Assembly: GCF_024586455.1 (NCBI RefSeq)
Contig: NW_026089624.1
Coordinates: forward strand, 6,663,341-6,727,340
Length of the DNA stretch: 64,000 nucleotides
Direction: 5' to 3'
Origin: Bactrocera neohumeralis
Taxonomy: Eukaryota > Arthropoda > Insecta > Diptera > Tephritidae
Made by a program: the position numbers and the translations under genes
Shown: positions 33,866-45,665 of the stretch, piece by piece
How the letters are laid out: each line of letters begins with the position of its first letter
Position numbering within the stretch: the stretch's first letter is position 1
Notes under the pieces: model-generated
Database searches by the model: none
Told to the model about the DNA's origin: nothing
Seen by the model: only the letters and a program-made list of their open reading frames with translations

Positions 33866-34130
33866 TCGATTTAGCTATGTCCGTCTGCCTGACTGCATAC
33901 ATATACGCCAACTAGTCCACCAATTTTTTAGATATCGATCTGAAATTTTACAGAAGTCTTTTTCTACCCAAGAAGCTACTCATTTGTCGGAACCGCCGAT
34001 ATCAGACCACTACAGCATGTAGCTGTCATACAAACTGAACGATCAATATTAAGTCATTGAATGTAAAACTTTTTCATTTGACGAGATATTTTATCAATCT
34101 CCGGAAAACTGTTTTGGACTAGTTCAATAT
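33866..34130 (-). repeat. Family B repeat fragment, reversed
   Basis: The complement matches the 3' part of family B: CCGATATCGG-type block, TTCCGACAAATGAG(T/C)AGCTTCTTGG, and CATACAAACTGAACGATC. The rest of the unit is missing. Confidence 0.6.
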
Positions 34131-35770
34131 CACACTACTATTTTAAAAGCGAAAGGTTTTGAGTGTGTATGTTTTTTACTTCTTCACTACTAAAGGGTTA
34201 GAGCGATTTTAATGCAATTTTGTAATTACACACAAAAGATATCTTATTCGCATGGGAAAATCGATGAAAATGAATTCGTGGATAATATACATATGGGGAA
34301 CTTTTGCAGTTAAAATACAATACTTAAAATGACGCCCAATTCGTACGCACACTCTGCGACCAATATTGAATATTCAATAGACACGTTTAGATTTCAACAT
34401 AAACCTACGCGCTTTACGTGCACACATACCCCAATAAAATAATTAATATGTTTTCCTTGGCTGTTATAATTACAAGAAATTAATATTAAACAACAAAATT
34501 AAATTCAAATGTCTTAATTGAAATATTTATATGTGTAAAAAATTATTTCAATACAAAAACATTTGGGAGGCATTTCACCAATTGGACAAGACGATGTATT
34601 GACTCCACAAGATTTTTAGCTCGTACATATGCATTTGTTCCCATTCAGCCAAAATTGCATGGTTAAGTTGCTTAAGGCTGTCATGTTGCTAGAAAAAGTG
34701 TCAATGTGTACTGTCAACAGTCAAGTGTGTTCCTCAATTTTTTTTAATATAAGTACGTGCAATTCAGGCTGTGGAAATTCGCCCACAGATTCACCGGAGG
34801 TCCTTAATATCGCTGACACCACACGGCACATCAATTTAATTTAAATTATCTACACTAATATCTAAAAACCATAATTAATTTATCACATAAACATATAAAA
34901 TTTTAAAACAATAACAAAAAATAATACCAGTTTAAAAACACTCAATTAGTTTTCTCGCTAAATTCTCCTTCGCACATCTGAAGTGGTTATCAGCTGTTTC
35001 TGTCGCACGGCAAACCAGCTGTCTACCCAGAGTTGTAGGTGGCCAGGGACTCTACATTATCAGTCGGCAAAGCAGTTGAAAAGCTAGTTTATATTCCTTA
35101 ATGTAACCACATTTTCATAAGATCGTGATGGACAGACAAACCCCGCCTCCTGGTAGGGGAACACCATGTAACCTGATAGATATGTTGCTCGAACGCATGA
35201 TGATAATACCCAACGATTACCCTCCTCCCGCCCAACAGACGCGAGGGGCGCAATCGGCGAACGAGCGGAATTAGCCGAGTCATAAAATACAAGAGAGTTT
35301 TAAGCGTTGCGATCTTAAGCTTCTCAGCTACAGAAACAAAAATTTCAACACCTAAATTCAAGAATTATATTAAAGTTTATTATTTTTAAATGTTACTTGT
35401 TAAGAGTAGATAAAATAATTTTTTTAATGGTAAGGAGTGAGTCTGTTAGATCAAATGTGCTAGAATGAGAATTGAAATCATGACATATGCGGTGGAATGG
35501 TTCGTTTAACGCAAAATTTGTTCTAGAAAATTTTAAAAGTAAGAGTCAAAACTGCCTGGTAGAGCGAGCGGGAACGTTAAAATTAATATCAGATAAGAGA
35601 GATGGGCTACAGACTGACCCATTCATGAGTTTTACAAGAAATATTATACCAAGCATCTCCCTACGACTAGCGAGTGTCGGGAGATTTATAAGTTTTAAAC
35701 GGTTAGTGATTTAAGGCAAAAAGTAAAAATTGTTTTTGAACGAACTCTAACTTATCCGAATTAAGCAAAT
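34131..35770. other. Intergenic DNA without recognised genes
   Basis: Several open frames of 60-90 codons (for example 35098-35361 minus) have no protein-like pattern that I recognise. No repeat ends were found. Confidence 0.45.
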
Positions 35771-36383
35771 AACAAGAAAAAACGTTAACTTCGGTTGCAC
35801 CGAAGCTAAATACCCTTCACAGATGCATTTATGTTAGTAACTATGTGTTCAGTTTGTATGGAAGCTATATGCTATAGTCAACCGATCTGATCAATTTCTT
35901 CGGAGATTACATTGTTGCTTTAGGAAATAACATATTCCAAATTTCGTGAATATATCTTGTCAAATGTGAAAGTTGTCCATACAAGAACTTGATTCCGATC
36001 GTTCAGTATGTATGGCAGCTATATGCTATAGTTAACCGATCTGCACATTTTCTTCGGAAATTACATTGTTTCTTTAGAAAATAATATATACCAAATTTCG
36101 TGAATATATCTTGTCAAATGTGAAAGTTGTCCATACAAGAACTTGATTCCGATCGTTCAGTTTGTATGGCAGCTATATGCTATAGTTAACCGATCTGATC
36201 AATTTCTTCGGAGATTACATTGTTGCTTTAGGAAATAACATATTCCAAATTTCGTAAATATATCTTGTCAAATGTGAAAGTTTTCCATACAAGCATTTGA
36301 TTCCGATCGTTCAGTTTGTATGGCAGCTATATGTTATAATGGTCCGATATCGGCCGTTCCGACAAATGAGCAGCTTCTTGAAG
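35771..36383 (+). repeat. Structured repeat, family B, copy 2, 3' truncated
   Basis: Starts AACAAGAAAAAACGTTAACT with hairpin CTTCGGTTGCACCGAAG and has three about 150-bp units (CCGATCGTTCAG at about 35996, 36148 and 36303). It ends at CTTCTTGAAGG, where the transposase palindrome begins, and lacks the final TACCCTG hairpin. Confidence 0.75.
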
Positions 36384-37247
36384 GACATTTACTTTTGAAG
36401 ATAATTTCATTTAAATGTTGACCGCGGCTGCGTCTTAGGTGGTCCATTCGGAAAGTCAATTTTGGGCAACTTTTTCGAGCATTTCGGCCGGAATAGCCCG
36501 AATTTCTTCGGAAATGTTGTCTTCCAAAGCTGGAATAGTTGCTGGCTTATTTCTGTAGACTTTAGACTTGACGTAGCCCCACAAAAAATAGTCTAAAGGC
36601 GTTAAATCGCATGATCTTGGTGGCCAACTTACGGGTCCATGCATCCCGAAAAATGCACTGTTTGGTGTGGTTTGTACGCTGGTGGAATCATTGGACCGTA
36701 TTTTTTCAAAGATGCTGTTGGACGCAACGTTACGGTGAATGGCGATCGCTATCGTTCGATGCTAACAAACTTTGTTGCCAAAAATGGAAGAACTGAACTT
36801 GGTTGACATGTGGTTTCAACAAGATGGAAAACAGCTCGCGATTCTATGGCCATTTTGATGGAAAACTTCGGAGAACAATTCATCTCAAGAAATGGACCCG
36901 TAAGTTGGCCACCAAGATCATGCGATTTAACGCCTTTAGACTATTTTTTGTGGGGCTACGTCAAGTCTAAAGTCTACAGAAATAAGCCAGCAACTATTCC
37001 AGCTTTGGAAGACAACATATCCGAAGAAATTCGGGCTATTCCGGCCGAAATGCTCGAAAAAGTTGCCCAAAATTGGACTTTCCGAATGGACCACCTAAGA
37101 CGCAGCCGCGGTCAACATTTAAATGAAATTATCTTCAAAAAGTAAATGTCATGAACCAATCTAACGTTTCAAATAAAGAACCGATGAGATTTGCAAATTT
37201 TATGCGTTTTTTTTTTTTAAAGTTATCAAGCTCTTAAAAAATCACCC
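36384..37247 (+). mobile_element. Tc1/mariner-superfamily transposase remnant with an inverted duplication of its 3' end
   Basis: On the plus strand, 36655-37145 encodes the catalytic half of a DDE transposase: a block around VWCGLYAGGIIGPYFFKDA, GRNVTVNGDRYRS (frameshifted), WFQQDG with the second aspartate damaged downstream, then NGPVSWPPRSCDLTPLDYFL with the third acidic site, and RMDHLRRSRGQHLNEIIFKK before stop. The last about 260 bp (36892-37152) occurs again in reverse at 36384-36640, so the locus folds back on itself. The terminus is CTCTTAAAAAATCAC at 37247. The N-terminal DNA-binding half is missing. Confidence 0.8.
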
Positions 37248-38530
37248 GAACGGTTTCTTCTCCATCCAAATCGACCTTTGTAGCTGAAACAGTCGAAGAA
37301 GAGCTGGAAAGTGAAACAAATTGGCTATTAAAACAGAAAAAAATTAGGAAAAGTAAAAAAATCAAAGCAGATTCTTTACCGGATGTAACGCTGAAGTCTT
37401 TGAGTCCGGATAATACAGAAGAAGGTAAAACAGCCATAAAAGTAAGTCATCGCTCTTCGCCAATTATTATATCAGAAATTTTTAACCAAACTTTGATGCG
37501 TTCCTTGATAAACGCGGAAGCTAAAAATACTTACACATCTAAGCTCACTGGCCCAAGTCCATGTAAAATAAACCTTTCAGACAGTCCAGACTATAGAATA
37601 CTCACAAGGAAATTAAACGAATCGCAAATTTCCTGGTACTCCTACGAGGACAAGCAATCGCGCGATATACGAGTAATGATAAAAGACCTTCATCACTCAT
37701 GCGAGCTTGAAAGCATTGTCACACATCTTCAAAAGGAAGTTTATAAAGTTACGAAGGTCATACAAGTTAATGCAACCCAAACCCACTAAAATAAACCCCT
37801 ATCCCATTCATCTCTAGTAGACACATATGTGATGTAAGTCGACACCACATTCATCCATAGGATCAAGCCAACCGCCTATCATAACAAATAGAATTAACGT
37901 AAACAAAGAATATTAAAATCAACAATAGCCAATATGCAAAGTCATCATAAAATCTATTGGAATACAATTACAAGAAGAACTTGATCACGCAACAAGAAAT
38001 GCCACAGCCATCCTTTTTGCATGATCAGCATTATAATACTATAAGAACTAAAATTAAGAGATAAATAGGGCAGTTATGAGTTATAAGTTATAAGCGAGAG
38101 TTATAAGTTACTTTTAAAAAAAAACCATTAAAGAAAATAAAAAATTAATTTACACTTCAAAATAAAATAAAACATTTATTAAATATGTTTACTTATGCTT
38201 CGAATCTACAGAAAACATTAAGAAAACCTACGAAATTAAACATATTTTAAACTCTGTCGTCAAACTCGAGCTCATCCAGCCATCGTATCTTGTACCGCAG
38301 TGTAAATCCTGTCAGGCATTCGGTCACACTAGAAGTTATTGTTGGAAACTACCAAGGTGTGTGAAGTGCGCCGGAAATCATACAACTTTAAGTTGCACAA
38401 AACCTGCCGAACTACCGCTAAAATGCTGTAGCTGCAATCAGAATCACCTTGCAAACTATAGGGGATGTGAAGTGGCAAAACTACTTCAAACTAGAGGGCC
38501 ACATTTTCTTATTGTTTTAGTTTTATATAA
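37248..38530 (+). mobile_element. Jockey-type LINE, ORF1 (gag-like) part
   Basis: An open frame from about 37250 to 37789 encodes an ORF1 protein (FVAETVEEELESETNWLLKQ; ISWYSYEDKQSRDIRVMIKD; LHHSCELESIVTHLQKEVYK). A degenerate stretch follows, then 38270-38515 encodes three zinc-knuckle-like groups: CKSCQAFGHTRSYC, CVKCAGNHTTLSC and CCSCNQNHLANYRGC. This is the usual jockey-clade ORF1 C-terminus. The 5' end is cut by the transposase terminus at 37247 and the 3' side by the family A repeat at 38532. Confidence 0.8.
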
Positions 38531-38531
38531 A

Positions 38532-39588
38532 ACAAGTAAGAAAGGGCTAAGTTCGGGTGTCACCGAACATTTTATACTCTCGCATGATAAAGTGATAATC
38601 GAGATTTCATTATCCGTCATTTACATATTTTTCAAATACCGTATTTGTGTAAAGTTTTATTCCGATATCATCATTGGTTCCTAATGTATATATTATACAG
38701 AGAAGGCATCAGATGGAATTCAAAATAGCGTTATATTGGAAGAAGGCGTGGTTGTAAACCGATTTCACCCATATTTTGTACATGTCATCAGGGTGTTAAG
38801 GGGTATTATATACCGAATTTCATTGAAATCGGTGGAGTAGTTCCTGAGATATGGTTTTTGGTCCATAAGTGGGCGACGCCACCCCCATTTTCAATTTTTA
38901 AAAAAAGCCTGGGTGCAGCTTCCTCTTGCCATTTCTTCCGTAAAATTTAGTGTTTCTGACGTTTTTTGTTAGTCGGTTAACGCACGTTTAGTGATTTTCA
39001 ACATAACCTTTGTATGGGAGGTGGGCGTGGTTATTATCCGATTTCTTCCATTTTGGAAGTGTATATGAAAATGCCTGAAGGAAACGACTCGATAGAGTTT
39101 GGTTGACATAGCTATAGTAGTTTCCGAGATATGTTCAAAAAACTTTGTAGGGGGCGGGCCCCGCCATTTTTTTCCAAAAATTGCGTCCAAATATGCCTCC
39201 CTAATGCGATCCTTTGTGCCAAATTTCACTTTAATATCTTTATTTATGGCTTAGTTATGACACTTTATAGGTTTTCGGTTTCCGCCTTTTTGTGGGCGTG
39301 GCAGTGGGCCGATTTTGCCCATCTTAGAACTTAACCTTCTTATGGAGCCAAGAAATACGTGTACCAAGTTTCACCAAGATATCTCAATTTTTACTCAAGT
39401 TACAGCTTGCACGGACGGACAGACGGACGAACAGACAGACATCCGGATTTCAACTCTACTCGTCACCCTGATCACTTTGGTATACATAACCCTATATCTG
39501 ACTCTTTTAGTTTTAGGACTTATAAACAACCGTAATGTGAACAAAACTATAATACTCTCCTTAGCAACTTTGTTGCGAGAGTATAAAA
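38532..39588 (+). repeat. Structured 1-kb repeat, family A, copy 2, complete
   Basis: Begins ACAAGTAAGAAAGGGCTAAG with hairpin GTTCGGGTGTCACCGAAC and ends TTGTTGCGAGAGTATAAA. It is highly similar to 8250-9291 over its whole length. It sits between the jockey ORF1 and a gypsy fragment. Confidence 0.8.
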
Positions 39589-39595
39589 ATTAAAA

Positions 39596-40483
39596 ACGCG
39601 ACCGAGGAAAGTAAAGAAAAATCACACTCTTAGAACACACCGTCTCAGCAAAAGGAAAACGACCTCAAAATCAACGCGTACAAGCTATCAAAGCTCTTGA
39701 CAAACTATCTACAGTTAATGGTCTCAAACGATTTTTAGCCACAATAGATTTCTACAGACGCTTTATCATACATACAATCGAAGCGCAAATAAGTACCTCT
39801 TTTAGCAATGTGCCCCGGAAACAAAAAGAACGATCGCCATAAGCTCCACTGGACGGAAATTACAACAGCATCTTTCGAAGAATGTAAAACTCAGCTTTCG
39901 AATGCCTCTCTTTTAGCACATCCCTCGAAAAATGCCGAGTTGTTATTATGGATCGACGCTTCGGATAAAGCTGGAGGAGTTGTTTTACAACAGGTAACGG
40001 ACAGAAACTTCGAACCCTTAGCATACTTTTCAAAAATATTCAACAAAACGCAGGTACGTTACAGCACTTATGACCCGGATGCGATAAACAAAAAGTCTGC
40101 GACGCATCGGCCGGAAACAGTAGACCATTCATCAAAAGGAAGTTCCCTGCCGAAGTGTTACGAGCTACCCACGGGTTACGCGACGCAGGTACTCGTGCTA
40201 CAGCCAAACTGCTGACAAGCAGATTTGGTTGGCCTGGAATTCGAAAAGACAGTATTGCATTCGCAAGAGCATGCGAACAATGCCAAAAATCACTTTAATT
40301 AATATCACTTAACATCGACGTTGTAGGATCATTTTCCTTACATGCAGGTAGCCGTTATTGTCTATCAGTCATTGAACGTCTTTCGAGATGGCCAGAAGCT
40401 ATCGCAAAAGCTCTCATCGCCAATTGGAACGAAAGATTTGGAGTTCCAGCCGTCATTACATCAAACCGTGGACCTCAATTTTC
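39596..40483 (+). mobile_element. Ty3/gypsy LTR-retrotransposon pol fragment
   Basis: Three pol pieces in order: the end of reverse transcriptase (EHTVSAKGKRPQNQRVQAIK; LKRFLATIDFYRRFI); RNase H at about 39830-40075 (LLLWIDASDKAGGVVLQQ, FEPLAYFSKIFNKTQVRYST); and integrase with an HHCC-like end CEQCQKS and a core reading SRYCLSVIERLSRWPEAIAK, RFGVPAVITSNRGPQFS. Frameshifts and deletions lie between pieces and no LTR is seen. Confidence 0.8.
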
Positions 40484-41491
40484 ATTATTTGGAAAGCTGT
40501 AAAAAATGCTAGGAAACCAATATTGCCGAATGCATCTCAGAAAACCAAACGGATCCTGGGCCAAAAGCGACGAAGAAAACGCGGAAGTTTTTTCAGAGAA
40601 ACTCACTAAAACATTTGGTCCTCTTCTGTTCCATGAAACCTTACCGCAGCTGGAAGGATCGCAATGCGTAAAGGAAATCCAACCAGCAACAATTAAAGAA
40701 GTGGAAAATATAATTAAAAGTAGATTTAAACCAAGAAAAGCTCGCGGCTGCGACTTGGTGACAGCTGATGTACTAAAAAATCTAACGCGAAAAGCATTAC
40801 AAAAACTTACATCTATAAAAAACGCTTGCTTAAATCTCAGATACGTTCCATTGTCAGGGAAGCTATCTGAAATCATTATGGTACAAAACCGCGGTAAAAA
40901 CGCACAGGAGGCCTCGTCATATCGCCCAATCTCACTGTTGCCTATTTTGCCCAAACTACTTGAAGTTGTAATTATAAGAAGACTTCGGAACATAATTGAA
41001 GAAGAGAGCCTTATACCAATTCATCAATTTGAATTTAAATCCCAACATTCCACAATCGATCAAGTTCATCGATTAATGAGCATAATCGAAGATGCAATGG
41101 AAAAAAACACAATTGCACAGCTGTTTTTCTTGATACGTGAGGCCTTCGATAGAGTATGGCACCATGGCTTACTTCATAAATCAAGACTTCTATTTCCACA
41201 GCATCTAACTGAACCACTTGCCTCTTACCTGAGTAATCGCAACTTCAGAAACAAGCAGGGACAATCATATACTAGGTTACAGCCAATGAAACAGCTGTAC
41301 CCCAAGAAAGTGTCCTGAGACAACTCTTATGTATTTTGTTTACTAGCGATATGCCTATGCCGCCAAACTGCACAATCGCCACATTTACAGATGATATCTG
41401 CACCATTACTACCGGTAAAAATGAATCTGAGTCGTCGAACAGAATGCAGTTTTCAATCAACCAAATCGTAGAATGGACACAAAAAAGGAAC
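40484..41491 (+). mobile_element. Jockey-type LINE, ORF2 reverse transcriptase part
   Basis: Encodes LRKPNGSWAKSDEENAEVFS, an RT fingers region (GCDLVTADVLKNL; SYRPISLLPILPKLLEVVII), HQFEFKSQHSTIDQVHR, and the catalytic region reading TFTDDICTI (jockey normally FADD) at about 41385-41412, ending EWTQKRN. The endonuclease domain is absent. Frameshifts occur near 40540 and 41310. It resumes at 43341. Confidence 0.8.
41488..41491. repeat. GAAC target duplication, left
   Basis: GAAC here and at 43337-43340. With one copy removed, the jockey frame reads TQKRN-ITVNELKSIHINF without break. Confidence 0.75.
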
Positions 41492-42084
41492 CCTGCCAGC
41501 CACGGCTAACCATTTTTCTCAAATATTTCAATACAGATACACATTTTTTTCTAGGCACTAACACCAACGCACATTTTCGGGTTATTTTTTGTTTACCTAA
41601 ATGCGATGAAAAAAAGTTTCTTTCATTTCTTGATTTATTTGAATGAGTGCGAAGGAGAAAACATAATTAACAATAGTGCCAAAAGAAAATCCCAAAAAGG
41701 TTAATAAAAAAAAACGTTTGAAAGACGCATGTCATTCGTGCTCGTACAACAAGAATGTAAGTAAATGAATTTTATGTGATTTTTTTAAATAATTTGCAGA
41801 TAATTACTTCATTTGTTTTTATAGCATTGGAAATCAGAATGAATTGGAAATAGCAGCAGAAGCAATATCATCAGAAGCAGCAAATATCAATTGTAAAGTA
41901 AGTATGTCAAAAAAGTGATGTACTTTGAAATTGGACTGCGTAGTCCAATATAATACGCAAAAATAAATGCATATGTACATATGTATGTATGTATTTTATG
42001 CGTTTAAGCCGGCGTGCACAATCCAATATAATATGTGAAAACAAATGTTTGTTTTATGTTTTAAATGATCAAATAATATTTATC

Positions 42085-42980
42085 TTTTCTTTCAGATGTT
42101 GTTATTATTTTTATTTAATTATTCTTTCTTTTCAGATTTTATCACTATTTTTATTTAATTAATCTTTTCTTTCAGATACTATTATCATTTTATGCAATTA
42201 ATCTTTCTTTTTCTTTTCTTCTTCTTCTTCTTTATTGGCGTAGACACCGCTTACGCGATTATTGCCGAGTTAACAACAGCGCGCCAGTCGTTTCTTCTTT
42301 TCGCTACGTGGCCCCAGTTGGATATTCCAAGCGAAGCCAGGTCCTTTTCCACTTGGTCCTTCCAACGGAGTGGAGGTCTTCCTCTTCCTCTGCTTCCCCC
42401 GGCGGGTACTGCGTCGAATACATTCAGAGCTGGAGTGTTTTCGTCCATCCGGACAACATGACCTAGCCAGCGTAGCCGCTGTCTTTTAATTCGCTGAACT
42501 ATGTCAATGTCGTTGTATACCTCGTACAGCTCATCGTTCCATCGAATGCGATATTCGCCGTGGCCAATAGGCAAAGGACCATAAATCTTTCGCAGTACTT
42601 TTCTCTCGAAAACTCGCAACGTCAACTCATTAGTTGTTGTCACCATCCATGCTTTTGCACCATACAGCAGGACGGGAATAATGAGTGACTTATAGAGTTT
42701 GGTTTTTGTTCGTCGAGAGAGGACTCTGCTTCTCAATTGCCTACTCAGTCCGAAGTAGCACCTGTTGGCAAGATTTATCCTGCGTTGGATTTCTAGGCTG
42801 ACATTGTTGGTGGTGTTTGGTTCTTTTTCTTTTAGATATTACAAATTCAATGTAATTATTATTTATTTTCAAGTATTAATAACCGTTATTTTGTTTCAAT
42901 CTTTTTTAGATATTTGTTTTTTATTTTCAGGTATCAGTAGTGTTCTTCTTTAATAAATGTTTTTTCAGATATTAATTATT
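42085..42980 (+). repeat. 40-bp minisatellite with splice-acceptor-like units, split by an RTE fragment
   Basis: TTCAGAT recurs at exactly 40-bp spacing (42091, 42131, 42171), each after a CTTTTCTTT-type pyrimidine run and followed by TTATTATTTTTATTTAATT. After the RTE insertion, more diverged units follow (TTTAGAT at 42831 and 42905, TTCAG at 42926 and 42963). Confidence 0.75.
42224..42819 (-). mobile_element. RTE-clade LINE, copy C, 3' fragment
   Basis: The minus strand encodes LSRRTKTKLYKSLIIPVLLY, FERKVLRKIYGPLPIGHGEY, QRLRWLGHVVRMDENTPAL and GRGRPPLRWKDQVEKDLASL, and ends with GCGTAAGCGGTGTCTACGCC then AATAAAGAAGAAGAAGAAG. It is 5' truncated. It gives the true 3' end of the family, with a (GAA)n tail. 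TCTTTTTCTTTT occurs on both sides and may be its target duplication. Confidence 0.88.
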
Positions 42981-43340
42981 TTTTAAAATTAAATATATTT
43001 TTATTTTTATAAATTATAATAGTTTTTGTGTAAATATGTAAAAAATAAAATAAAATAAAATAAAAATTAAAAGGTTTTGTTTGAAATTTTAAAAATATTT
43101 TAAATTCGGAAAGTGAAAATGCAACCCTGCATCAGCTGGCGATATTAGAGCAGGACAGATATACTTTTTTATATGACACTGCTGAATGAGCGTAACAGAG
43201 ATGTATGATCACATGTACGTACGTGTGAGGGGAAAGGTCGTTAGAATCTTCACGCGGCCTATGGCAACCTAACCACTTCTTTCACTACTTTACTACCTAC
43301 TGTTTCACTAGTTTTTAACTGCTCTTGGCTGGCAGGGAAC

Positions 43341-43835
43341 ATTACTGTAAACGAGTTGAAATCTATACATATAAACTTCACTAACAAAAGTGCTACGTAC
43401 GTATATCCCCTTACATATTGGAAATGAAGTAATCCGGTATTCCACCTCGGCGAAATATCTTCGTTTGACGCTGGATGCAAAGTTAAAGTGGAAGGAGCAT
43501 ATACAAAGAAAATTTACAGAACTAAAATTAAAATATAACAAAATAAGCTGTTTAATCGGCAACAAATCACCCTTAACAACCTCAAATAAAATCCTAGTCT
43601 ACAATCAAACGTTAAAGCCCGTTCGGACATGCGGAATTCAACTATGGGGATGCGCTGCACCGTTATACATTGAAGCGGTGAAATGATTCTAAAATAAAGT
43701 TCTCCGAAAAATTGTAAATGCCCCACATTGTACAACGTGATTTTCACATAAAATGTTACAAAATCACTTAAACGCTGAAGCCCGACAACTAGGAGAGACT
43801 AGAAACAGAAGGCGGAGACTGAAAAAAACAAATTT
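43341..43835 (+). mobile_element. Jockey-type LINE, ORF2 C-terminal part
   Basis: Continues the RT broken at 41491: NELKSIHINFTNKSATYV, SAKYLRLTLDAKLKWKEHIQ, SNKILVYNQTLKPVRTCGIQ, LWGCAAP. Then a frameshift near 43686 and NKVLRKIVNAPHC, LQNHLNAEARQLGE. This is the jockey thumb and C-terminal region. Confidence 0.8.
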
Positions 43836-44345
43836 TCATGACTTTTCAACCAAACAACAAATATATTATAATAATAATTTGTTTTTAAAACAAATTTTAG
43901 CTTTTGAAAAAAGCTTCTTAATCGAGATTTTAATGTTTTATTATACAAAATATTGCTTGTTAGTTTATAATTGTCACTAGTTGCAATTTGAATGAAATGT
44001 AAAGCCATATCTTCATATCGTTTCAATACAAAAAAAAACTCATGCAAATTACCAGCAAAATCAAGAAGTTTTTCAACAAATCAGTGTAGATTTCTGCATA
44101 CCTTTTGCTTGCTGAAAAGCATATTTTGGACTTGCTTTTTGTTGAAAATGGTGCCCATACCATGAGTGGTCCACCACTATGAACACGTTTATGATATGCC
44201 TCCTGTGGGCGTCAATATGTATGAAAACTTTAATGTCAGATTGACTCATTTCTTTTATCAAACCAAAATTGTTATCTCCGCTTTTTCTCTTGATAAGTTA
44301 ACTTAGTATCAGGAAGCACACAAATAGTTCATTTTGCACAAATAA
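43836..44345. other. Unassigned DNA
   Basis: AT-rich. The open frame on the minus strand at 44073-44261 looks protein-like (SDIKVFIHIDAHRRHII) but I do not recognise it; possibly an old transposase. Confidence 0.35.
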
Positions 44346-44349
44346 TTAT

Positions 44350-45065
44350 TTTATTTTTATCCGGAAAGTAATAGGACTGAGTTCATTAAAAAAAAAATTA
44401 TTGAACCAATCATTAAAATTCTTTAACAACTTTTAAAGTAAGTCCCTTTTGCGTTGATGCAGCGCTGCCAACACGATTTTCAAGCAATGAAGGCGTAACG
44501 GCAGACATTCACCGGAATGGCCTTGAGAGCCGAGGTTCATGTGGCTTGGATCCCCTCTGTCGTCTCAAAATGCTTGCTTTTTATCGGCGGCTGCGGAAGC
44601 GTTGGCTTGCCGGCCTTGGTTAGGTAGCTGTTCACAAGAAAGGCGGTGTGAGCTTGGGGTTGTCGTGGTGCAACTTTCAATCGGCTGCGATGTCTTGACG
44701 CGATTGACCCTTCGATTGAGTCTCTTGAGGAATTCAATGTAAATCTTGGCGTTGACGGTTTGTCCAGGAGGAACAAGTTCATGGTGGACGATGACTTTGA
44801 TGTCAAAAAAGACAATTAGCATCGTTTTGTTGCCACCGAAACACACCTCTTCTTGCTAAAACATCTGAGTAAGCCTGCTTGATCATAGCAAACGTCTCTA
44901 TAACAGATTTACCGAGTTCCACACAGAATTTAATCGCGTACCTCTGCTCTATATTTTTGACTTTCACAGCTCACAGAAACATGTTTGGTCTAAAATGTTT
45001 GCCCTTGGAGACAACTGACCAGCCACTCGTTCGTTAGCTAGGAACGCCCTCCGGATAAATCATGT
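44350..45065 (-). mobile_element. Second copy of the 28673-29385 mariner-type family
   Basis: The left end TTATCCGGAAAGTAATAGGA and the interior (TTGAACCAATCATTA; GCGTTGATGCAGCGCTGCCA) match the 28.7-kb element. The right end is complementary but degraded (CCTCCGGATAAATCA). The minus strand encodes scraps such as IVHHELVPPGQTVNAKIYIE and FLKRLNRRVNRVK, the mariner core that the other copy has lost. Confidence 0.75.
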
Positions 45066-45239
45066 ATACGTAAGTTGTGACTTACTACTACGGTGCTGGC
45101 ATGAATTTTTTAAATTTAGATAGGATTATTAGTAGATATAATAATATACTTGTAGCTACAAATTCTATAGCTATTTCGATAGATTAATATTTCATATATA
45201 TTTCTAGGATTAGGGTATTTTTAACATTTTTTGTGTATT

Positions 45240-45665
45240 TATTTATGGCTCGCAAACGTGAATCAAATCTTTCATAAAGAGTTCAAGCGATGAAAATTGC
45301 CTGACAGCATAAATCTACTTTTAATGCAGAAGTATTTGAAAAATGTGGATTTGAATATGACGCAATATTGGGTTATAGTAGTGAAGGATCATTAAAATTT
45401 TCCGTAAGGAAAATGTGTGTCACCATTGTGAGGCATTAAAAAAAGAGGAAATAGCGGAACTGTCTTGCTCGGAGGGAAAAGTAGACATTCATATTTTAAA
45501 GAGTATGTGGGGGTCTGAAAAACATTATTGGACAGTTCCTAAACCATGTAAAAAAAAAACAAAAAATGCTTTCATATGACATCATTTGGTGCGGATAAAA
45601 TTCTCGCAAAGTCTGGATTTTCAGCAACGTTCACAGTGCAAGGACTAGCATGTCACAAAATAAAA
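45240..45665 (+). mobile_element. Helitron remnant 2, left part
   Basis: A frame-broken stretch encodes FEKCGFEYDAILGYSSEGSL, CHHCEALKKE (around 45415-45440) and MTSFGADKILAKSGFSATF then TVQG, matching the N-terminal Helitron region also seen at 3529 and 52000. Confidence 0.7.

Larger units (their letters stand above)
41492..43336. mobile_element. TIR element of unknown class, 1,845 bp, inserted in the jockey ORF2
   Basis: The ends are 11-bp inverted repeats CCTGCCAGCCA / TGGCTGGCAGG, directly flanked by GAAC on both sides. The interior is AT-rich, without a recognisable transposase. It holds a 40-bp minisatellite (42085-42220 and 42825-42980) and a nested RTE fragment (42224-42819), so the element was about 1.25 kb before that. 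A 4-bp duplication does not fit mariner (2), hAT (8) or piggyBac (TTAA); groups reported with short 3-5 bp duplications are candidates, but I cannot classify it. Confidence 0.7.
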
